A stretch of DNA of 64,000 nt from Euryarchaeota archaeon UBA103 (lineage in GTDB: Archaea > Thermoplasmatota > Poseidoniia > Poseidoniales > Thalassarchaeaceae), in assembly GCA_002506825.1 (NCBI GenBank), contig DAYH01000031.1, forward strand, positions 98,370 through 162,369. The letters are read 5' to 3'. Numbering within the stretch: the first letter of the stretch is position 1; each line of letters starts with the position of its first letter. The notes under the pieces are model-generated. The model did no database searches. It saw only the letters and a program-made list of their open reading frames with translations, and was not told where the DNA came from. The position numbers and the translations under genes were made by a program. Below, piece after piece: positions 17,242-26,341 of the stretch.

Positions 17242-17571
17242 TTAATTCTCCTCTCCACAAATCGGGCAGAAACTGAGATCTTCTACTAGATCGGAAGAAC
17301 ATTTGACGCACTTCTTTCCGTCCTTAGTCGAGACTGCATGTTCATTGTTATCTATCGACCTAACAGCTGAGCTCCTCTCAATGAATGGAGCTGGAGATTC
17401 CAGGGACTCTAATTTCTCCAGAGACTCTCTGAAGAATATTGCTTCTGATATCGCTGACTCTATGTGTGTTCTTCTTCGATCTCTCTCGACGGGGTCTTCA
17501 ATATGCTGAGTAGCGGCTAGCTTAGACTGTAGCCACCGTTGGAAGATTTCAATCTCACCGGCGTCGGACAT
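17242..17571 (-). CDS. Unknown protein with C-terminal zinc ribbon
   Basis: A 109-residue protein with a helical N-terminal half (EIEIFQRWLQSKLAATQHIEDPVERDRRRTHIES, here summarised as amphipathic and charged) and a C-terminal CVKC...CPIC zinc ribbon. No family is recognised. The ATG at 17569-17571 has GGAAGAG as a ribosome binding site; a TTG at 17589 is an alternative. The gene is directly next to the kptA stop, tail to tail without overlap. Confidence 0.6.
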   Translation of the reverse strand: MSDAGEIEIFQRWLQSKLAATQHIEDPVERDRRRTHIESAISEAIFFRESLEKLESLESPAPFIERSSAVRSIDNNEHAVSTKDGKKCVKCSSDLVEDLSFCPICGEEN

Positions 17572-17638
17572 ATCTCTTCCAAACCACAATAAGAAATGAA
17601 CCTTTCAATAATTTGATAGGAGAACCCAAATCTAACTA

Positions 17639-18448
17639 ATGCCTCAGACCTCCATGGTTGCGAAGGTAGTGATGAAGTTAGGAGGGGGGCTTATCACAGA
17701 TAAATCGTCATTTAAAGTGCCTAAGAAAGGAGTTATTGACTCCATATGCAAAGAGATTTCCAAAATAATTTCAAATGGACATTCGGTTACTTTGATCCAT
17801 GGTGCGGGTTCATTCGGGCATCTACTTGCCAAGGAGTGGTCCTTGGCTGGTGGCCTGGATCCTGAAATCTCTGAACAGCAAAGGGACGCTGTTTTGAGAG
17901 TTAGATCGGATATGCTAGAGCTATGTGGATACGTGACTAATTCTTTGAGTCATCATGGTATCAAATGTGAGGTTTTTCCACCATCCGAGTGGGTAATGGG
18001 CACAGGGAGTAGCTTTGATGGTGATTTAGGTATCTTTGAAGACGTACCTAAAGGTACGGTTCCAGTATCATTCGGGGACGTTGTCAGAGTTGGGGGTGAA
18101 GCAGAATTTGGCATTCTATCAGGGGATGATTTAATGGCCAGAATATCCCTTGAGTTACCATCGGTTTCTCATTGTATATTTCTTCTCGGAGACGTAGATG
18201 GGATGATGGACTTGCCACCAAATGTGGAGGGGTCTAAACTGATACCAATATGGAGTGCTGGAGAACGTATCGAGACCACTCATAATGCCGAACAGGATGT
18301 TACTGGGGGAATTGAACTGAAGGCGGCCAGAGCATCGCAGATATCAGGGGGCGTCGACGAGGTTTGGTTCATCAATGGAAATCATCCAGAGAGGATTAGT
18401 CAGCTGATAGAAGAGGGGACTACCATTGGTACCAAAATACTTGGTTGA
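17639..18448 (+). CDS. ipk: Isopentenyl phosphate kinase
   Basis: IPK phosphorylates isopentenyl phosphate to isopentenyl diphosphate, the last step of archaeal mevalonate variants. This amino-acid-kinase-fold protein shows VVMKLGGGLITDK at the N-terminus, IHGAGSFGHLLAKE with the IPK-specific His, VPVSFGDVV, LSGDDLMARISLEL, and VTGGIELK near the end. Length is 269 residues. The ATG at 17639 is used; ATG 17654 is also possible, and GGAG lies upstream near 17620. The stop overlaps a possible TTG start of the fused Idi-prenyl synthase, and the next ATG is only 15 bases on, so the two genes are one unit. This fits consecutive steps: IP to IPP, IPP to DMAPP, then chain elongation. Confidence 0.94.
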   Translation: MPQTSMVAKVVMKLGGGLITDKSSFKVPKKGVIDSICKEISKIISNGHSVTLIHGAGSFGHLLAKEWSLAGGLDPEISEQQRDAVLRVRSDMLELCGYVTNSLSHHGIKCEVFPPSEWVMGTGSSFDGDLGIFEDVPKGTVPVSFGDVVRVGGEAEFGILSGDDLMARISLELPSVSHCIFLLGDVDGMMDLPPNVEGSKLIPIWSAGERIETTHNAEQDVTGGIELKAARASQISGGVDEVWFINGNHPERISQLIEEGTTIGTKILG

Positions 18449-18462
18449 TTGGATTCTGTTAT

Positions 18463-20175
18463 ATGTCGAGGGTTTCTCGGAATGACATGGTCGAAGATGC
18501 CAACGCTCTTTCGGGACATGACAACTCACAGGCCGAGATGATGGCTGAGCGTTGTATTCTAGTCGATCTTGAAGACAATATGATAGGATCTGAGAGTAAA
18601 TTATTGTGCCACAATGAAGATGGTTTTCTCCATAGGGCCTTCAGCGTCCTAATATTCGACTCAGAGAATAGATTACTGATCCAACAGAGATCGTATGATA
18701 AGATAACGTTTCCAGGGATTTGGGCAAATAGCTGTTGCAGCCATCCACTTGATATTGATGGAGAGAATGGAGATTCGAAAGAGGGTTGTATCAATGCGGC
18801 AAAGAGAAAGTTGCCCCAAGAGTTAGGAATAGATCAAGAAGTTGCTAACTCAATGGAGTTCTCTCACCTAGGCTCCTTCCAGTATAAATGCAGATGGGAC
18901 GATGAATGGTTAGAGAATGAAGTAGACCATGTTTTGATGACTAGAGTGGATTCTTTGCACTTAAACCCCAATGAGAATGAGATTTCAAATCATAAGTGGA
19001 TTGGACCGGAGGAAATTAGCGAGGTCATGGAAGGAACTGGTCAATGGAAAGAACAGATAGTAGCCCCGTGGTTTAGACTTCTTTGGAAGGAGTTTCTTGA
19101 AGACGAATATCCCAATCTTGAGAATATTGTCGATAGAAGCGGGGTTGTTGTCTTCGGAGAGGTCGGGATAAATGCGGATGTTATCTCACCTGGATCTTCA
19201 TTGATGGGCGCTTTAGGAGAGCATAGGGAAGTTGTTGAAAAGGAGATACTTACGAGCTTGTCTAAGATAAAACAGGAGAGGCTTCATGGAGCGATGAAGC
19301 ATCTTTTTACAGGAGGTGGAAAGAGACTCAGGGCAATTATGCCCAAACTTGTCGGTGACGCCGTGGGAGGGTCTAATCCAGGCCACAATACACTTGGTGC
19401 TTCCATAGAAATAATTCATAATTTCACCTTGGTACATGATGATATCATGGATCAAGATCCCATTAGAAGGGGTTTGGAAGCTGTCCATGTAGCCTATGAC
19501 GATGCTACTGCGATAAATGCTGGCGATGCTATGCTGGCCGTGGCATTTGAGATTCTAGCTGAGTCTGAACATATAGCTTCTGATGATCTTGTATTCCTGG
19601 TTAAATCGATCGGCGAGATGGTCAGAAGAGTTGCTGAAGGACAGATGATAGACATGGAGTTTGAGAAGAGGGAGGTTGTCTCTGAAGACGAATATATTGA
19701 GATGATCGCTGGGAAGACCTCCGCGATGTTCGAGACATGTGCAATGACTGGAGCGAAGCTTTCTGGTGCTTCGGAGGAAGTGGTAAGTTCTTTGGCGGAA
19801 TGGGGCCTTAATATGGGACTGTGCTTCCAACTAATGGATGATTTAATTGATATCACAGGCGATACTGAAACTCTTGGAAAGCCAGCAGGATCAGATATCA
19901 TACAGGGAAAAAGAACGCTTATCGCAATTCATGCTCTTGATTCTGGAAACCCCATGCCTTCTTTCGAAGAGGCCTATGGATCAGGAGAATGTTCACCAGA
20001 TTTACTAGCCAGTGCTGTTCAAGAGCTTTATGATAACGGCTCCATAAAATACGCCAAAGACAGGGCTATGTTTCATCATGCTAAGGCCCATTCATGTCTG
20101 AATATACTTGATGATTCGGAATCATTGACCATATTGAGGGAAATGACTGATTTCCAACTAGTCAGAATAAACTGA
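18463..20175 (+). CDS. Fused type I IPP isomerase and polyprenyl diphosphate synthase
   Basis: A 570-residue bifunctional protein. Residues about 20-215 form a Nudix-fold type I isopentenyl-diphosphate isomerase: LLCHNEDGFLHRAFSVLIF, FPGIWANSCCSHPL with the catalytic Cys near residue 91, ELGI, and the acidic block ENEVDHVLM. A short linker follows. From about 245 comes a trans-prenyl synthase: GGGKRLRA, first Asp-rich motif DDIMD (326-330), EGQMIDMEF, KTSAMFE, and second Asp-rich motif DDLID (459-463). The likely product is geranylgeranyl diphosphate for archaeal lipids; chain length is not deduced. Most archaea use the flavin-dependent type II isomerase, so a type I enzyme here is unusual. 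The frame also allows TTG at 18445. The upstream gene is IPK. Confidence 0.93.
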   Translation: MSRVSRNDMVEDANALSGHDNSQAEMMAERCILVDLEDNMIGSESKLLCHNEDGFLHRAFSVLIFDSENRLLIQQRSYDKITFPGIWANSCCSHPLDIDGENGDSKEGCINAAKRKLPQELGIDQEVANSMEFSHLGSFQYKCRWDDEWLENEVDHVLMTRVDSLHLNPNENEISNHKWIGPEEISEVMEGTGQWKEQIVAPWFRLLWKEFLEDEYPNLENIVDRSGVVVFGEVGINADVISPGSSLMGALGEHREVVEKEILTSLSKIKQERLHGAMKHLFTGGGKRLRAIMPKLVGDAVGGSNPGHNTLGASIEIIHNFTLVHDDIMDQDPIRRGLEAVHVAYDDATAINAGDAMLAVAFEILAESEHIASDDLVFLVKSIGEMVRRVAEGQMIDMEFEKREVVSEDEYIEMIAGKTSAMFETCAMTGAKLSGASEEVVSSLAEWGLNMGLCFQLMDDLIDITGDTETLGKPAGSDIIQGKRTLIAIHALDSGNPMPSFEEAYGSGECSPDLLASAVQELYDNGSIKYAKDRAMFHHAKAHSCLNILDDSESLTILREMTDFQLVRIN

Positions 20176-22383
20176 TTAGTCCTGATAGTGCGTCTCACCG
20201 GGTATTTCTGGCTTAAGCCCCTTTCTTTCCCTGATCTCTCCTGTGACCTTCTCATAGAGATTGGGAGGCAGGTGGACGAATCCGGCGTTTTCCATATTCC
20301 AAATTGCTCGACCCTGACTAGCGGCACGAATATCATTGGAGAATCCGAATGTTTCTGCAACGGGAATAGTTCCAATTACCTTAGTAACACCATCTTCAAC
20401 AGGCATATCCTCTATTATTCCCCTTCTTGTTGAGACTTCTCTGGTCACTCCACCGATTACATCGTTGGGCGAGTCTATCTGAATCTTCTGTATAGGTTCA
20501 AAGATGACTGGTCTTGACCTCATGAAAGCTCCTTTTACGGCGTTCCTCACAGCCGGGATAGTTTGAGCCGGTCCTCTGTGAATGGCATCTTCATGCAGTT
20601 TGGCATCCACTAGTCTGACCATCACTCCCATTAGTGGCTCATCTGCCACCGGTCCTTTCTTGCAGACATCATTGAATCCATCAATAATCAACTCCTTTGT
20701 TTCATGGAGATTCTGTATTCCTTTCGTGTCGTTTACCAGGACATTGGTGCCATTAATAGCGTATATCTTCCTCATCAGATCTTTATCCATTCCTAGTTCT
20801 GAGAATTGATCGCCGATTTCCTTGGCGTCCTTAGGCCTCACTGTACCGTCTCTGAATTCGCCGGCTCTGAGTTTATCGACTACATTATCTGGAAGTGGTT
20901 CGGTCTCAACATAGAATCTATTATGCCTGTTAGGTGACTTTCCTTCGAAAGGCCTTCCTTTGTTATCAGTCTGAACTGATTCCCTATACACGACAATTGG
21001 CTCGCTAACCTTGACCTTGATTCCTTGTTCTTCCTCTAATCTGTATACAGTAATCTCGAGATGTAACTCTCCCATTCCTGCTAGTAAAGCCTCTCCGGTT
21101 TCCTGGTTTGTCGATACCTCGAGAGAAGCGTCTGCCTTAGCGAGCCCCCTTAGAGCATCGATGAACTTTGGGAGGTCCTTCATGGACTTGGGCTCTACTG
21201 CTACGGTTACAACAGGCTCTGAAATGTGCCTGATGGCTTCGAATGGCGGTGCATCTTTTTCTCTTGCAATTGTAACTCCTGCGGCCGCACTTCTAATTCC
21301 TGTGATTGCCGCGATATTTCCTGATGTTACCTCTGGAGTAGAGATTCTATCTCCGCCGACCATCATACCTACCTGTTGAACCCTCTCAGCCTTGGCGGCA
21401 CCAATTGCCCAGACTGACTCTCCATGCTTAATTCGTCCTGAGTATACCCTTCCTACAGCCACCTCTCCAGCATGAGGGTCCATCCAGATCTTAGTAATCA
21501 TGAGTGAAAGGGGACCATCTGGATCGCAATCCATCATAGCCTTACCAACACCCGACTCCAAGTCCCCCTGCCAGATATTCGGTATTCTATACTTCTGGGC
21601 CACTACGGGAGAAGGATGCTTCTCAACAGTCATATCGAGTAAAACAGTATGAACTGGTGCGAGCTTTGCCAACTCTTTCTGATTGTCATCATAGCAATAT
21701 TCGAAAATCTGCTTGAAGTTGATGTTGCTCTTCTGCATGTATGGTATCGACATTCCCCAATTGTAGTAAGCCGAACCAAATGCCACTGTGCCCTTCTGCA
21801 CGGAAACCTGCCATTCCTTACCAAGATCCTCTGGGGCATAAGTAGAAATTAACCTGTTAACTTTAGAGATTATCTTCTCAAACCTAGCCATCATCTCAGG
21901 TCCATCGATTTGTAACTCATTGATTAGCCGGTCTACCTTATTGATGAAAAGTACTGGTCTGACCTTTTCCTTCAATGCTTGGCGAACAACTGTCTCGGTC
22001 TGTGGCATTGTACCCTCTACCGCGCATGCTAATATGATACAACCATCGACCGCCCTCATTGCCCTAGTTACGTCTCCTCCGAAATCCACGTGACCGGGAG
22101 TATCAATCAGATTGATGAGGTAGTCCTGCCCACCCACATTGTGAACCATAGATGCGCTAGCTGCATTGATGGTAATTCCTCGAGCGCTTTCTTGCTCGTC
22201 GAAATCTAAGACCCTAGACTTTCCAGCTAGATCTTCTGACATCATTCCCGCGCCTGCAATCAGGTTGTCTGAAAGGGTGGTCTTTCCATGATCGATATGG
22301 GCGGCGATAGCAATGTTTCTGATATGATCGCGATCATGCATTATCTCTGTAGCTCTCTTGATGTTGTCTTCCTTGCGACCCAT
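20176..22383 (-). CDS. fusA: Elongation factor 2
   Basis: Archaeal aEF-2, the translocation GTPase. GTP-binding motifs are AAHIDHGKTT, DTPGHVDFG and NKVD near the N-terminus. EF-2 domains follow to the C-terminal AIHRGPAQ loop, whose His (about residue 602) is the position modified to diphthamide in archaea and eukaryotes. Length is 735 residues. The ATG at 22383 is preceded by GAGG. It lies downstream of uS12 and uS7, in the usual str operon order, with about 90 bases between uS7 and this gene that contain their own TATA-like box. A candidate diphthamide ligase (Dph6) is encoded at 31836-32588. Confidence 0.97.
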   Translation of the reverse strand: MGRKEDNIKRATEIMHDRDHIRNIAIAAHIDHGKTTLSDNLIAGAGMMSEDLAGKSRVLDFDEQESARGITINAASASMVHNVGGQDYLINLIDTPGHVDFGGDVTRAMRAVDGCIILACAVEGTMPQTETVVRQALKEKVRPVLFINKVDRLINELQIDGPEMMARFEKIISKVNRLISTYAPEDLGKEWQVSVQKGTVAFGSAYYNWGMSIPYMQKSNINFKQIFEYCYDDNQKELAKLAPVHTVLLDMTVEKHPSPVVAQKYRIPNIWQGDLESGVGKAMMDCDPDGPLSLMITKIWMDPHAGEVAVGRVYSGRIKHGESVWAIGAAKAERVQQVGMMVGGDRISTPEVTSGNIAAITGIRSAAAGVTIAREKDAPPFEAIRHISEPVVTVAVEPKSMKDLPKFIDALRGLAKADASLEVSTNQETGEALLAGMGELHLEITVYRLEEEQGIKVKVSEPIVVYRESVQTDNKGRPFEGKSPNRHNRFYVETEPLPDNVVDKLRAGEFRDGTVRPKDAKEIGDQFSELGMDKDLMRKIYAINGTNVLVNDTKGIQNLHETKELIIDGFNDVCKKGPVADEPLMGVMVRLVDAKLHEDAIHRGPAQTIPAVRNAVKGAFMRSRPVIFEPIQKIQIDSPNDVIGGVTREVSTRRGIIEDMPVEDGVTKVIGTIPVAETFGFSNDIRAASQGRAIWNMENAGFVHLPPNLYEKVTGEIRERKGLKPEIPGETHYQD

Positions 22384-22418
22384 CTTAATTCCTCAATTGT
22401 TCCGTCCACCTGACTATG

Positions 22419-22430
22419 GTTCATAAATCC
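22419..22430 (-). promoter_or_regulatory. Candidate TATA box for EF-2 gene
   Basis: On the minus strand, ATTTATGA (22421-22428) lies about 42 bases upstream of the EF-2 ATG. This spacing would give a leader of roughly 16 bases that keeps the GAGG ribosome binding site. It suggests EF-2 can be transcribed separately from uS12-uS7. Confidence 0.4.
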
Positions 22431-22474
22431 GATTGTAGAGAGAAGTAAAACATGACTGTAAGAGTGCAGAAGGA

Positions 22475-23092
22475 TTACCTTGCTGAAGCGGCGACACGTT
22501 CAATTTCTTCCCTCTTTCCTATGGAGTAAGCCGCTACATCTCCCTCCGCGGCTTTGGTAATTTCACTAACGATTCCCTGGACTAGAGTTCTCTTGCTTCC
22601 AGCTGTAGCAGACGTACAACCTATGGCTAGATTTCTCAGTGCTATGTCTAGTCTCCTGCTGGGAGAGGAATCTACTGCCTTTGGAGTACTGACTGCTCCC
22701 TGCTTAATTCTAGTTATTTCCTCACAGGGGGATGCCTCCACAATGGCATCGATAAAGGACTGTAGAGGATTCTCCCCCGTCCTACTGTTGATTGAATCTA
22801 ATGCGGCCTCGTATGCCTTGGCGCAATGTTGCTTCTTTCCTGAGAATTTACCTGTTCTCATTAGATTGTTGATGAACCTTTCAACCACAGAGAGCTTTGA
22901 CTTACCAAACCATGCGTTAGCGTGTCGCCCACCACTGTGAGGAGTACCTATGGTTGTGAGATTAATGTAGGGTGCAAGTCCGGGATCTGAACAAGTAACT
23001 TCTGAGGCGTCCCACTTTCCAAAGACCATGGTCCCAATACCTGCGATTGGTGCTTCGACCCTGGAATCTGCTTGGATTGTTTCATCAGACAT
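22475..23092 (-). CDS. rps7: Ribosomal protein uS7
   Basis: Small-subunit head protein that nucleates assembly of the 3' major domain of 16S rRNA. The archaeal form is shown by NLTTIGTPHSGGRHANAWFGKSKLSVVERFINNLM (its GGRHAN and KLSVVERFINNLM parts are diagnostic), GKKQHCAKAYEAAL, NPLQSFIDAIVEASPCEE, and the C-terminal KREEIERVAASAR. Length is 205 residues, typical for archaeal S7. It lies eight bases downstream of uS12 on the same strand. Confidence 0.97.
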   Translation of the reverse strand: MSDETIQADSRVEAPIAGIGTMVFGKWDASEVTCSDPGLAPYINLTTIGTPHSGGRHANAWFGKSKLSVVERFINNLMRTGKFSGKKQHCAKAYEAALDSINSRTGENPLQSFIDAIVEASPCEEITRIKQGAVSTPKAVDSSPSRRLDIALRNLAIGCTSATAGSKRTLVQGIVSEITKAAEGDVAAYSIGKREEIERVAASAR

Positions 23093-23100
23093 CTCAATAC

Positions 23101-23541
23101 CTACCTGATTGGCTTCTCTTTGCGGCCCCTTACCATTTCGTCTAAGGATACGCCGTTGACCTTAATGACCTTGTATCTGACACCGGGGATATCTCCGTAT
23201 GACCTTCCTTTGCTACCGCCTATGCCCTCTACCAGAACCTCGTCATGCTCGTCGATAAATGAAATTGCACCATCTCCTGGAGCGAATGCAGTAAGTCTGT
23301 TACCGGTTTTTATTAGGCTTATCTTGACTGCCTTTCTGATGCCAGAATTAGGTTGTTTAGCCTCAAAACCGACTTTTTCAACTACGATTCCCTTGGCCTG
23401 TGTACTGCCCATAAGAGGATCGTGCTTGAGAACACCACCTCTCTGTTGCTTGAATTGTCTGTCCCTAAACTTACGCTCCTTCCAGCGATATCTCTTCCTA
23501 TCGGACTTCATCTTCTGTCCGGAGAAAAGACCTTTACCCAA
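23101..23541 (-). CDS. rps12: Ribosomal protein uS12
   Basis: Decoding-centre protein of the small subunit. Archaeal S12 features are [24 protein letters not shown] with the conserved KQPNS loop, [34 protein letters not shown] and the basic C-terminus. Length is 146 residues. The start is TTG at 23539-23541, preceded by GAGGTG at good spacing. It is the first gene of the str unit (uS12-uS7-EF-2) and divergent from the UbiD-family gene. Confidence 0.97.
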   Translation of the reverse strand: MGKGLFSGQKMKSDRKRYRWKERKFRDRQFKQQRGGVLKHDPLMGSTQAKGIVVEKVGFEAKQPNSGIRKAVKISLIKTGNRLTAFAPGDGAISFIDEHDEVLVEGIGGSKGRSYGDIPGVRYKVIKVNGVSLDEMVRGRKEKPIR

Positions 23542-23578
23542 AGTGACACCTCAGAATGACGCCTTGCCGACCCTCATG

Positions 23579-23590
23579 GGGTATAAGAGC
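23579..23590 (-). promoter_or_regulatory. Candidate TATA box for rps12-rps7
   Basis: On the minus strand, CTCTTATACC lies about 42 bases upstream of the uS12 TTG start, predicting a short leader that includes the GAGGTG ribosome binding site. Judged from sequence and position only. Confidence 0.4.
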
Positions 23591-23632
23591 GTGACGGGAT
23601 AGCCCCGACTTAGTGGGCCCTAGAGGGGGGTA

Positions 23633-24946
23633 ATGTCACTAACATTCAAGCATGTATTGACACCGCCCCCCGATATGGCCTTCCGTGACATGCTGAATGG
23701 CGTCCATAACGTACGAGAATCTACTAGCGTTTTGCATGGTATGATTGAAACTTCGAACAAGCTAGGAGATATCCCCTTAGTATTCAATGACATAAGTGAG
23801 GCCCCTGGACATAGAGCGGCTCTAAACGTCTTAGAGAAGTCTAGATTGTGTGAAATGTTTGACATATCTCCAGGAGATTTGATTGATGTGCTTGCATGGG
23901 CCATGGAGAATCCTTCTGAGCCTGAGATTGTAGATTATACTGATGCGCCCGTAATGCAATCTGGCCAGGAAGATGTCGATCTGTCAAAAATTCCCATTCC
24001 CTGGCACTTTGAGGAAGATGGGGGGAGGTATCAATCAGCATCAATTATTGTTGCACAGTATTCCGGAGTTAGGAATGTATCTTTCCATCGTCAATTACTA
24101 AGGGACAGTAAACACACTGTTGCTAGGCTCGTTCCAAGGCATCTGAGGACCATCAGCTCTGAAGCTGCAGAGGCAGGAGATGATGTTCCGATTGCCGTGG
24201 TGAATGGTGCAGATCCCACTGTCCTTCTTGCGGCCGCGATGTCATTCTCCGACTATGTTGATGAGTTAACTGTCGCCTCATCCTTACACACGAAGCTTCA
24301 CGGTACACCTCTGAAAGTCGTAATACTCCCTAACGGGGTCATGGTCCCCGCTAATGCTGAGTATGCTATGGAAGCCAGGATAACTACTGAGAGAGATGAT
24401 GAGGGCCCGTATGTAGATATCACCGGAACCGTGGACGATATTAGGCAGGAGCACGTGATTGAGTACGATTGTGTACACCATCGTATTAACCCTATATTCC
24501 ATGCGCTGATACCTACTGGAATTGAACATAGAACATTAATGGGAATGCCAAGAGCACCTACAATAAAGAATTCAGTATCCAAGGTAGTTGATTGTGTGGA
24601 TGTGCACATGACTGATGGGGGATGTGGATGGTTATCCTCGGTGGTTCAAATAATTCCAAAGAATGACGGCGACGGGATGCTGGCTATTGAGGCGGCTTTC
24701 AGGGGCCATCCCTCTATGAAACAGGTTGTAGTGGTTGACAAAGACATAGACATCTCGGATCCAAAAAGGGTGGAGTGGGCATTGATGACAAGGTGGCAAC
24801 CAGACAAAGATACCATAATTCTGAGCGGGCAGAGAGGATCCAGTCTCGATCCCAGTAGGACCGAAGACGGAGTGACGAGTAAAATCGGCATGGACGCCAC
24901 TCTTACTCCTGGCATGGACAGGTCTCCTTTCGAGTCAGTTTTGTGA
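23633..24946 (+). CDS. UbiD-family decarboxylase
   Basis: Prenylated-flavin-dependent (de)carboxylase family. Visible signatures are the FEEDGGRYQSASIIVA block (family form: DGG.YI..), VRNVSFHRQLLRDSKHTVARLVPRH, PIAVVNGADPTVLLAAA, the LKVV.LPNGVMVPANAEYAME region with conserved Glu, HRTLMGMPRAPTI, and HPSMKQVVVVDKDIDI. Length is 437 residues, with the ATG at 23633. Two roles are plausible. One is trans-anhydromevalonate phosphate decarboxylase of the archaeal mevalonate pathway, which produces isopentenyl phosphate for IPK (17639). The other is the MqnL-type decarboxylase that acts late in the futalosine menaquinone pathway, whose early genes are at 5859-9203. I cannot choose by eye. A UbiX-type flavin prenyltransferase is not in the window. 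Confidence 0.85.
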   Translation: MSLTFKHVLTPPPDMAFRDMLNGVHNVRESTSVLHGMIETSNKLGDIPLVFNDISEAPGHRAALNVLEKSRLCEMFDISPGDLIDVLAWAMENPSEPEIVDYTDAPVMQSGQEDVDLSKIPIPWHFEEDGGRYQSASIIVAQYSGVRNVSFHRQLLRDSKHTVARLVPRHLRTISSEAAEAGDDVPIAVVNGADPTVLLAAAMSFSDYVDELTVASSLHTKLHGTPLKVVILPNGVMVPANAEYAMEARITTERDDEGPYVDITGTVDDIRQEHVIEYDCVHHRINPIFHALIPTGIEHRTLMGMPRAPTIKNSVSKVVDCVDVHMTDGGCGWLSSVVQIIPKNDGDGMLAIEAAFRGHPSMKQVVVVDKDIDISDPKRVEWALMTRWQPDKDTIILSGQRGSSLDPSRTEDGVTSKIGMDATLTPGMDRSPFESVL

Positions 24947-24953
24947 GGTCATT

Positions 24954-25949
24954 ATGTCGGATTCAGATATTGCAGATAGTCTGCAGCACCCCCGGAGGAG
25001 TCTCGGAGATAGGCATAGAAGTCAAGCTGAGAAGTATCTCAACCTCGCTATAGATGAGGAAGGGAGGTTGATTCAAGAACGACTTGTCAATCTAGAGTGG
25101 GGAGAGCAAAGTGCTCGACAGGCTGTTCTATACGATTTTACTAATCCTGAGAATTGGAAAGCTCTGGTTAGAGTGAAGACCCTCCTTGGCGATTCAGAGG
25201 GTATTCGATCTGTTCTAGAAGACTTATTCTCAGTTTTAGGTAGGAAGCCAGAGCAGCTAACTCAACTAGAGGGAGTAGATTTTTTGACCTCTGGTTACCG
25301 TTTGCTTCTTGCTTCTTTGGAGGCCGACCCACTGGATACTAACCAGTGGTGGAAGATGGTCTCTAATTCTCAGGATGTTCTCACGGACTTCCTCGATAGG
25401 ACTAGCAAGCTGGATCTAAGAGACAGGCGGGCGAATACTCTGTTCTCGAGAAGGATAGAAAGAATAAGGGACTCTGGCGATGAAGACCAATTTATGCGTT
25501 TATCGAAAATTATTTTGGCTCAGAGACCAACTAATCATGAAGCATGGGCATCACTTGGGAGAATGCATGAAAGAAGGGGTGAATATAGTGATGCATGGCT
25601 TTGCTATGACCAAGCTCAGTTGTGCTTCCCGGGGAATCCCGTCAGGGACGAGTTCAAATCTAGGATGGAAGATGAGCTCGATGGAAATCAAAGAAAGAAG
25701 TGGAAGTCACCCGGAATAGAACAGAGAGTTGATTTCCTGAGTAAGATGGAAGATATGGCGGCCCCTGATAATGAGATTGAAGTCAAGGAGGATCAGATTG
25801 CTGAAAATCCAATGGGAGAAGTGGAGGAAATGATCAATGAAGGGAGGCTGTCTAAAGCTTTCTTCATGACGAGAAGAATGGCCGCCCGAGGAATTGAGGG
25901 GGCACTTGAAATTAATGAAGAATTGCGGAAAAAAATGGAGGGAGAGTGA
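24954..25949 (+). CDS. TPR-like repeat protein, function unknown
   Basis: A 331-residue soluble helical protein. A clear TPR-like stretch lies around ILAQRPTNHEAWASLGRMHERRGEYSDAWLCYDQAQLCFPGN (shown here by its NHEAWASLGRMHERRG core). Less regular helical repeats lie before it, with a charged C-terminal segment. No enzyme motif is seen. It starts seven bases after the UbiD-family gene and its stop overlaps the Nudix gene start (ATGA), so the three genes form an apparent operon. A scaffold role is inferred only from the fold. Confidence 0.65.
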   Translation: MSDSDIADSLQHPRRSLGDRHRSQAEKYLNLAIDEEGRLIQERLVNLEWGEQSARQAVLYDFTNPENWKALVRVKTLLGDSEGIRSVLEDLFSVLGRKPEQLTQLEGVDFLTSGYRLLLASLEADPLDTNQWWKMVSNSQDVLTDFLDRTSKLDLRDRRANTLFSRRIERIRDSGDEDQFMRLSKIILAQRPTNHEAWASLGRMHERRGEYSDAWLCYDQAQLCFPGNPVRDEFKSRMEDELDGNQRKKWKSPGIEQRVDFLSKMEDMAAPDNEIEVKEDQIAENPMGEVEEMINEGRLSKAFFMTRRMAARGIEGALEINEELRKKMEGE

Positions 25950-26341
25950 TGTTTGTATTGTGTTGGACATATTCCAGTAAAGGAGAGGAGTCGGGCAATC
26001 CCTGGATTATGGTATTGCACAAAGAGAGAGGTTGGGAGCTTCCCGGCGGGGAGGTCCATGACGAAGAAGAATGGGACGTTGCGGCCTTGAGAGAACTCTA
26101 TGAGGAAACTGGATTACTGGGAACTGCGATATCTTACGAGGAGGATCTAGTAGATGGCGGCGTGGTTGTTCTCATAGAAGTGAATGATGTTCCATTTCCA
26201 GAGCCTTGGGGATCTAATGATGGTTCTATTGAGGAAGTTGGATGGTGTGTAGAAGTTCCATCTAGGCTTTCTTGGGATGAAGGAGAGATTATCAAGATCA
26301 AGAATCACGATTGGAATTCTTCCAAAAGATTGGGGTCCTGA
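25949..26341 (+). CDS. Nudix hydrolase
   Basis: A 130-residue Nudix protein. The Nudix box is complete: GEVHDEEEWDVAALRELYEETG fits G-x5-E-x7-REU-x-EE-x-G (quoted in part, GEVHDEEEWDVAALRELYEE). It hydrolyses a nucleoside diphosphate linked to another moiety, and the substrate cannot be inferred. WELPGGEV precedes the box. The ATG at 25949 overlaps the stop of the TPR-like gene; a GTG one codon earlier is an alternative. It overlaps the minus-strand gene at 26305 tail to tail by 37 bases. Confidence 0.88.
   Translation: MFVLCWTYSSKGEESGNPWIMVLHKERGWELPGGEVHDEEEWDVAALRELYEETGLLGTAISYEEDLVDGGVVVLIEVNDVPFPEPWGSNDGSIEEVGWCVEVPSRLSWDEGEIIKIKNHDWNSSKRLGS

Noticed and set aside
17639..18448. Fosfomycin- or glutamate-kinase family for the IPK gene
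   Set aside because: GAGSFGH with its His, and the neighbouring isomerase-prenyl synthase, fit IPK specifically.
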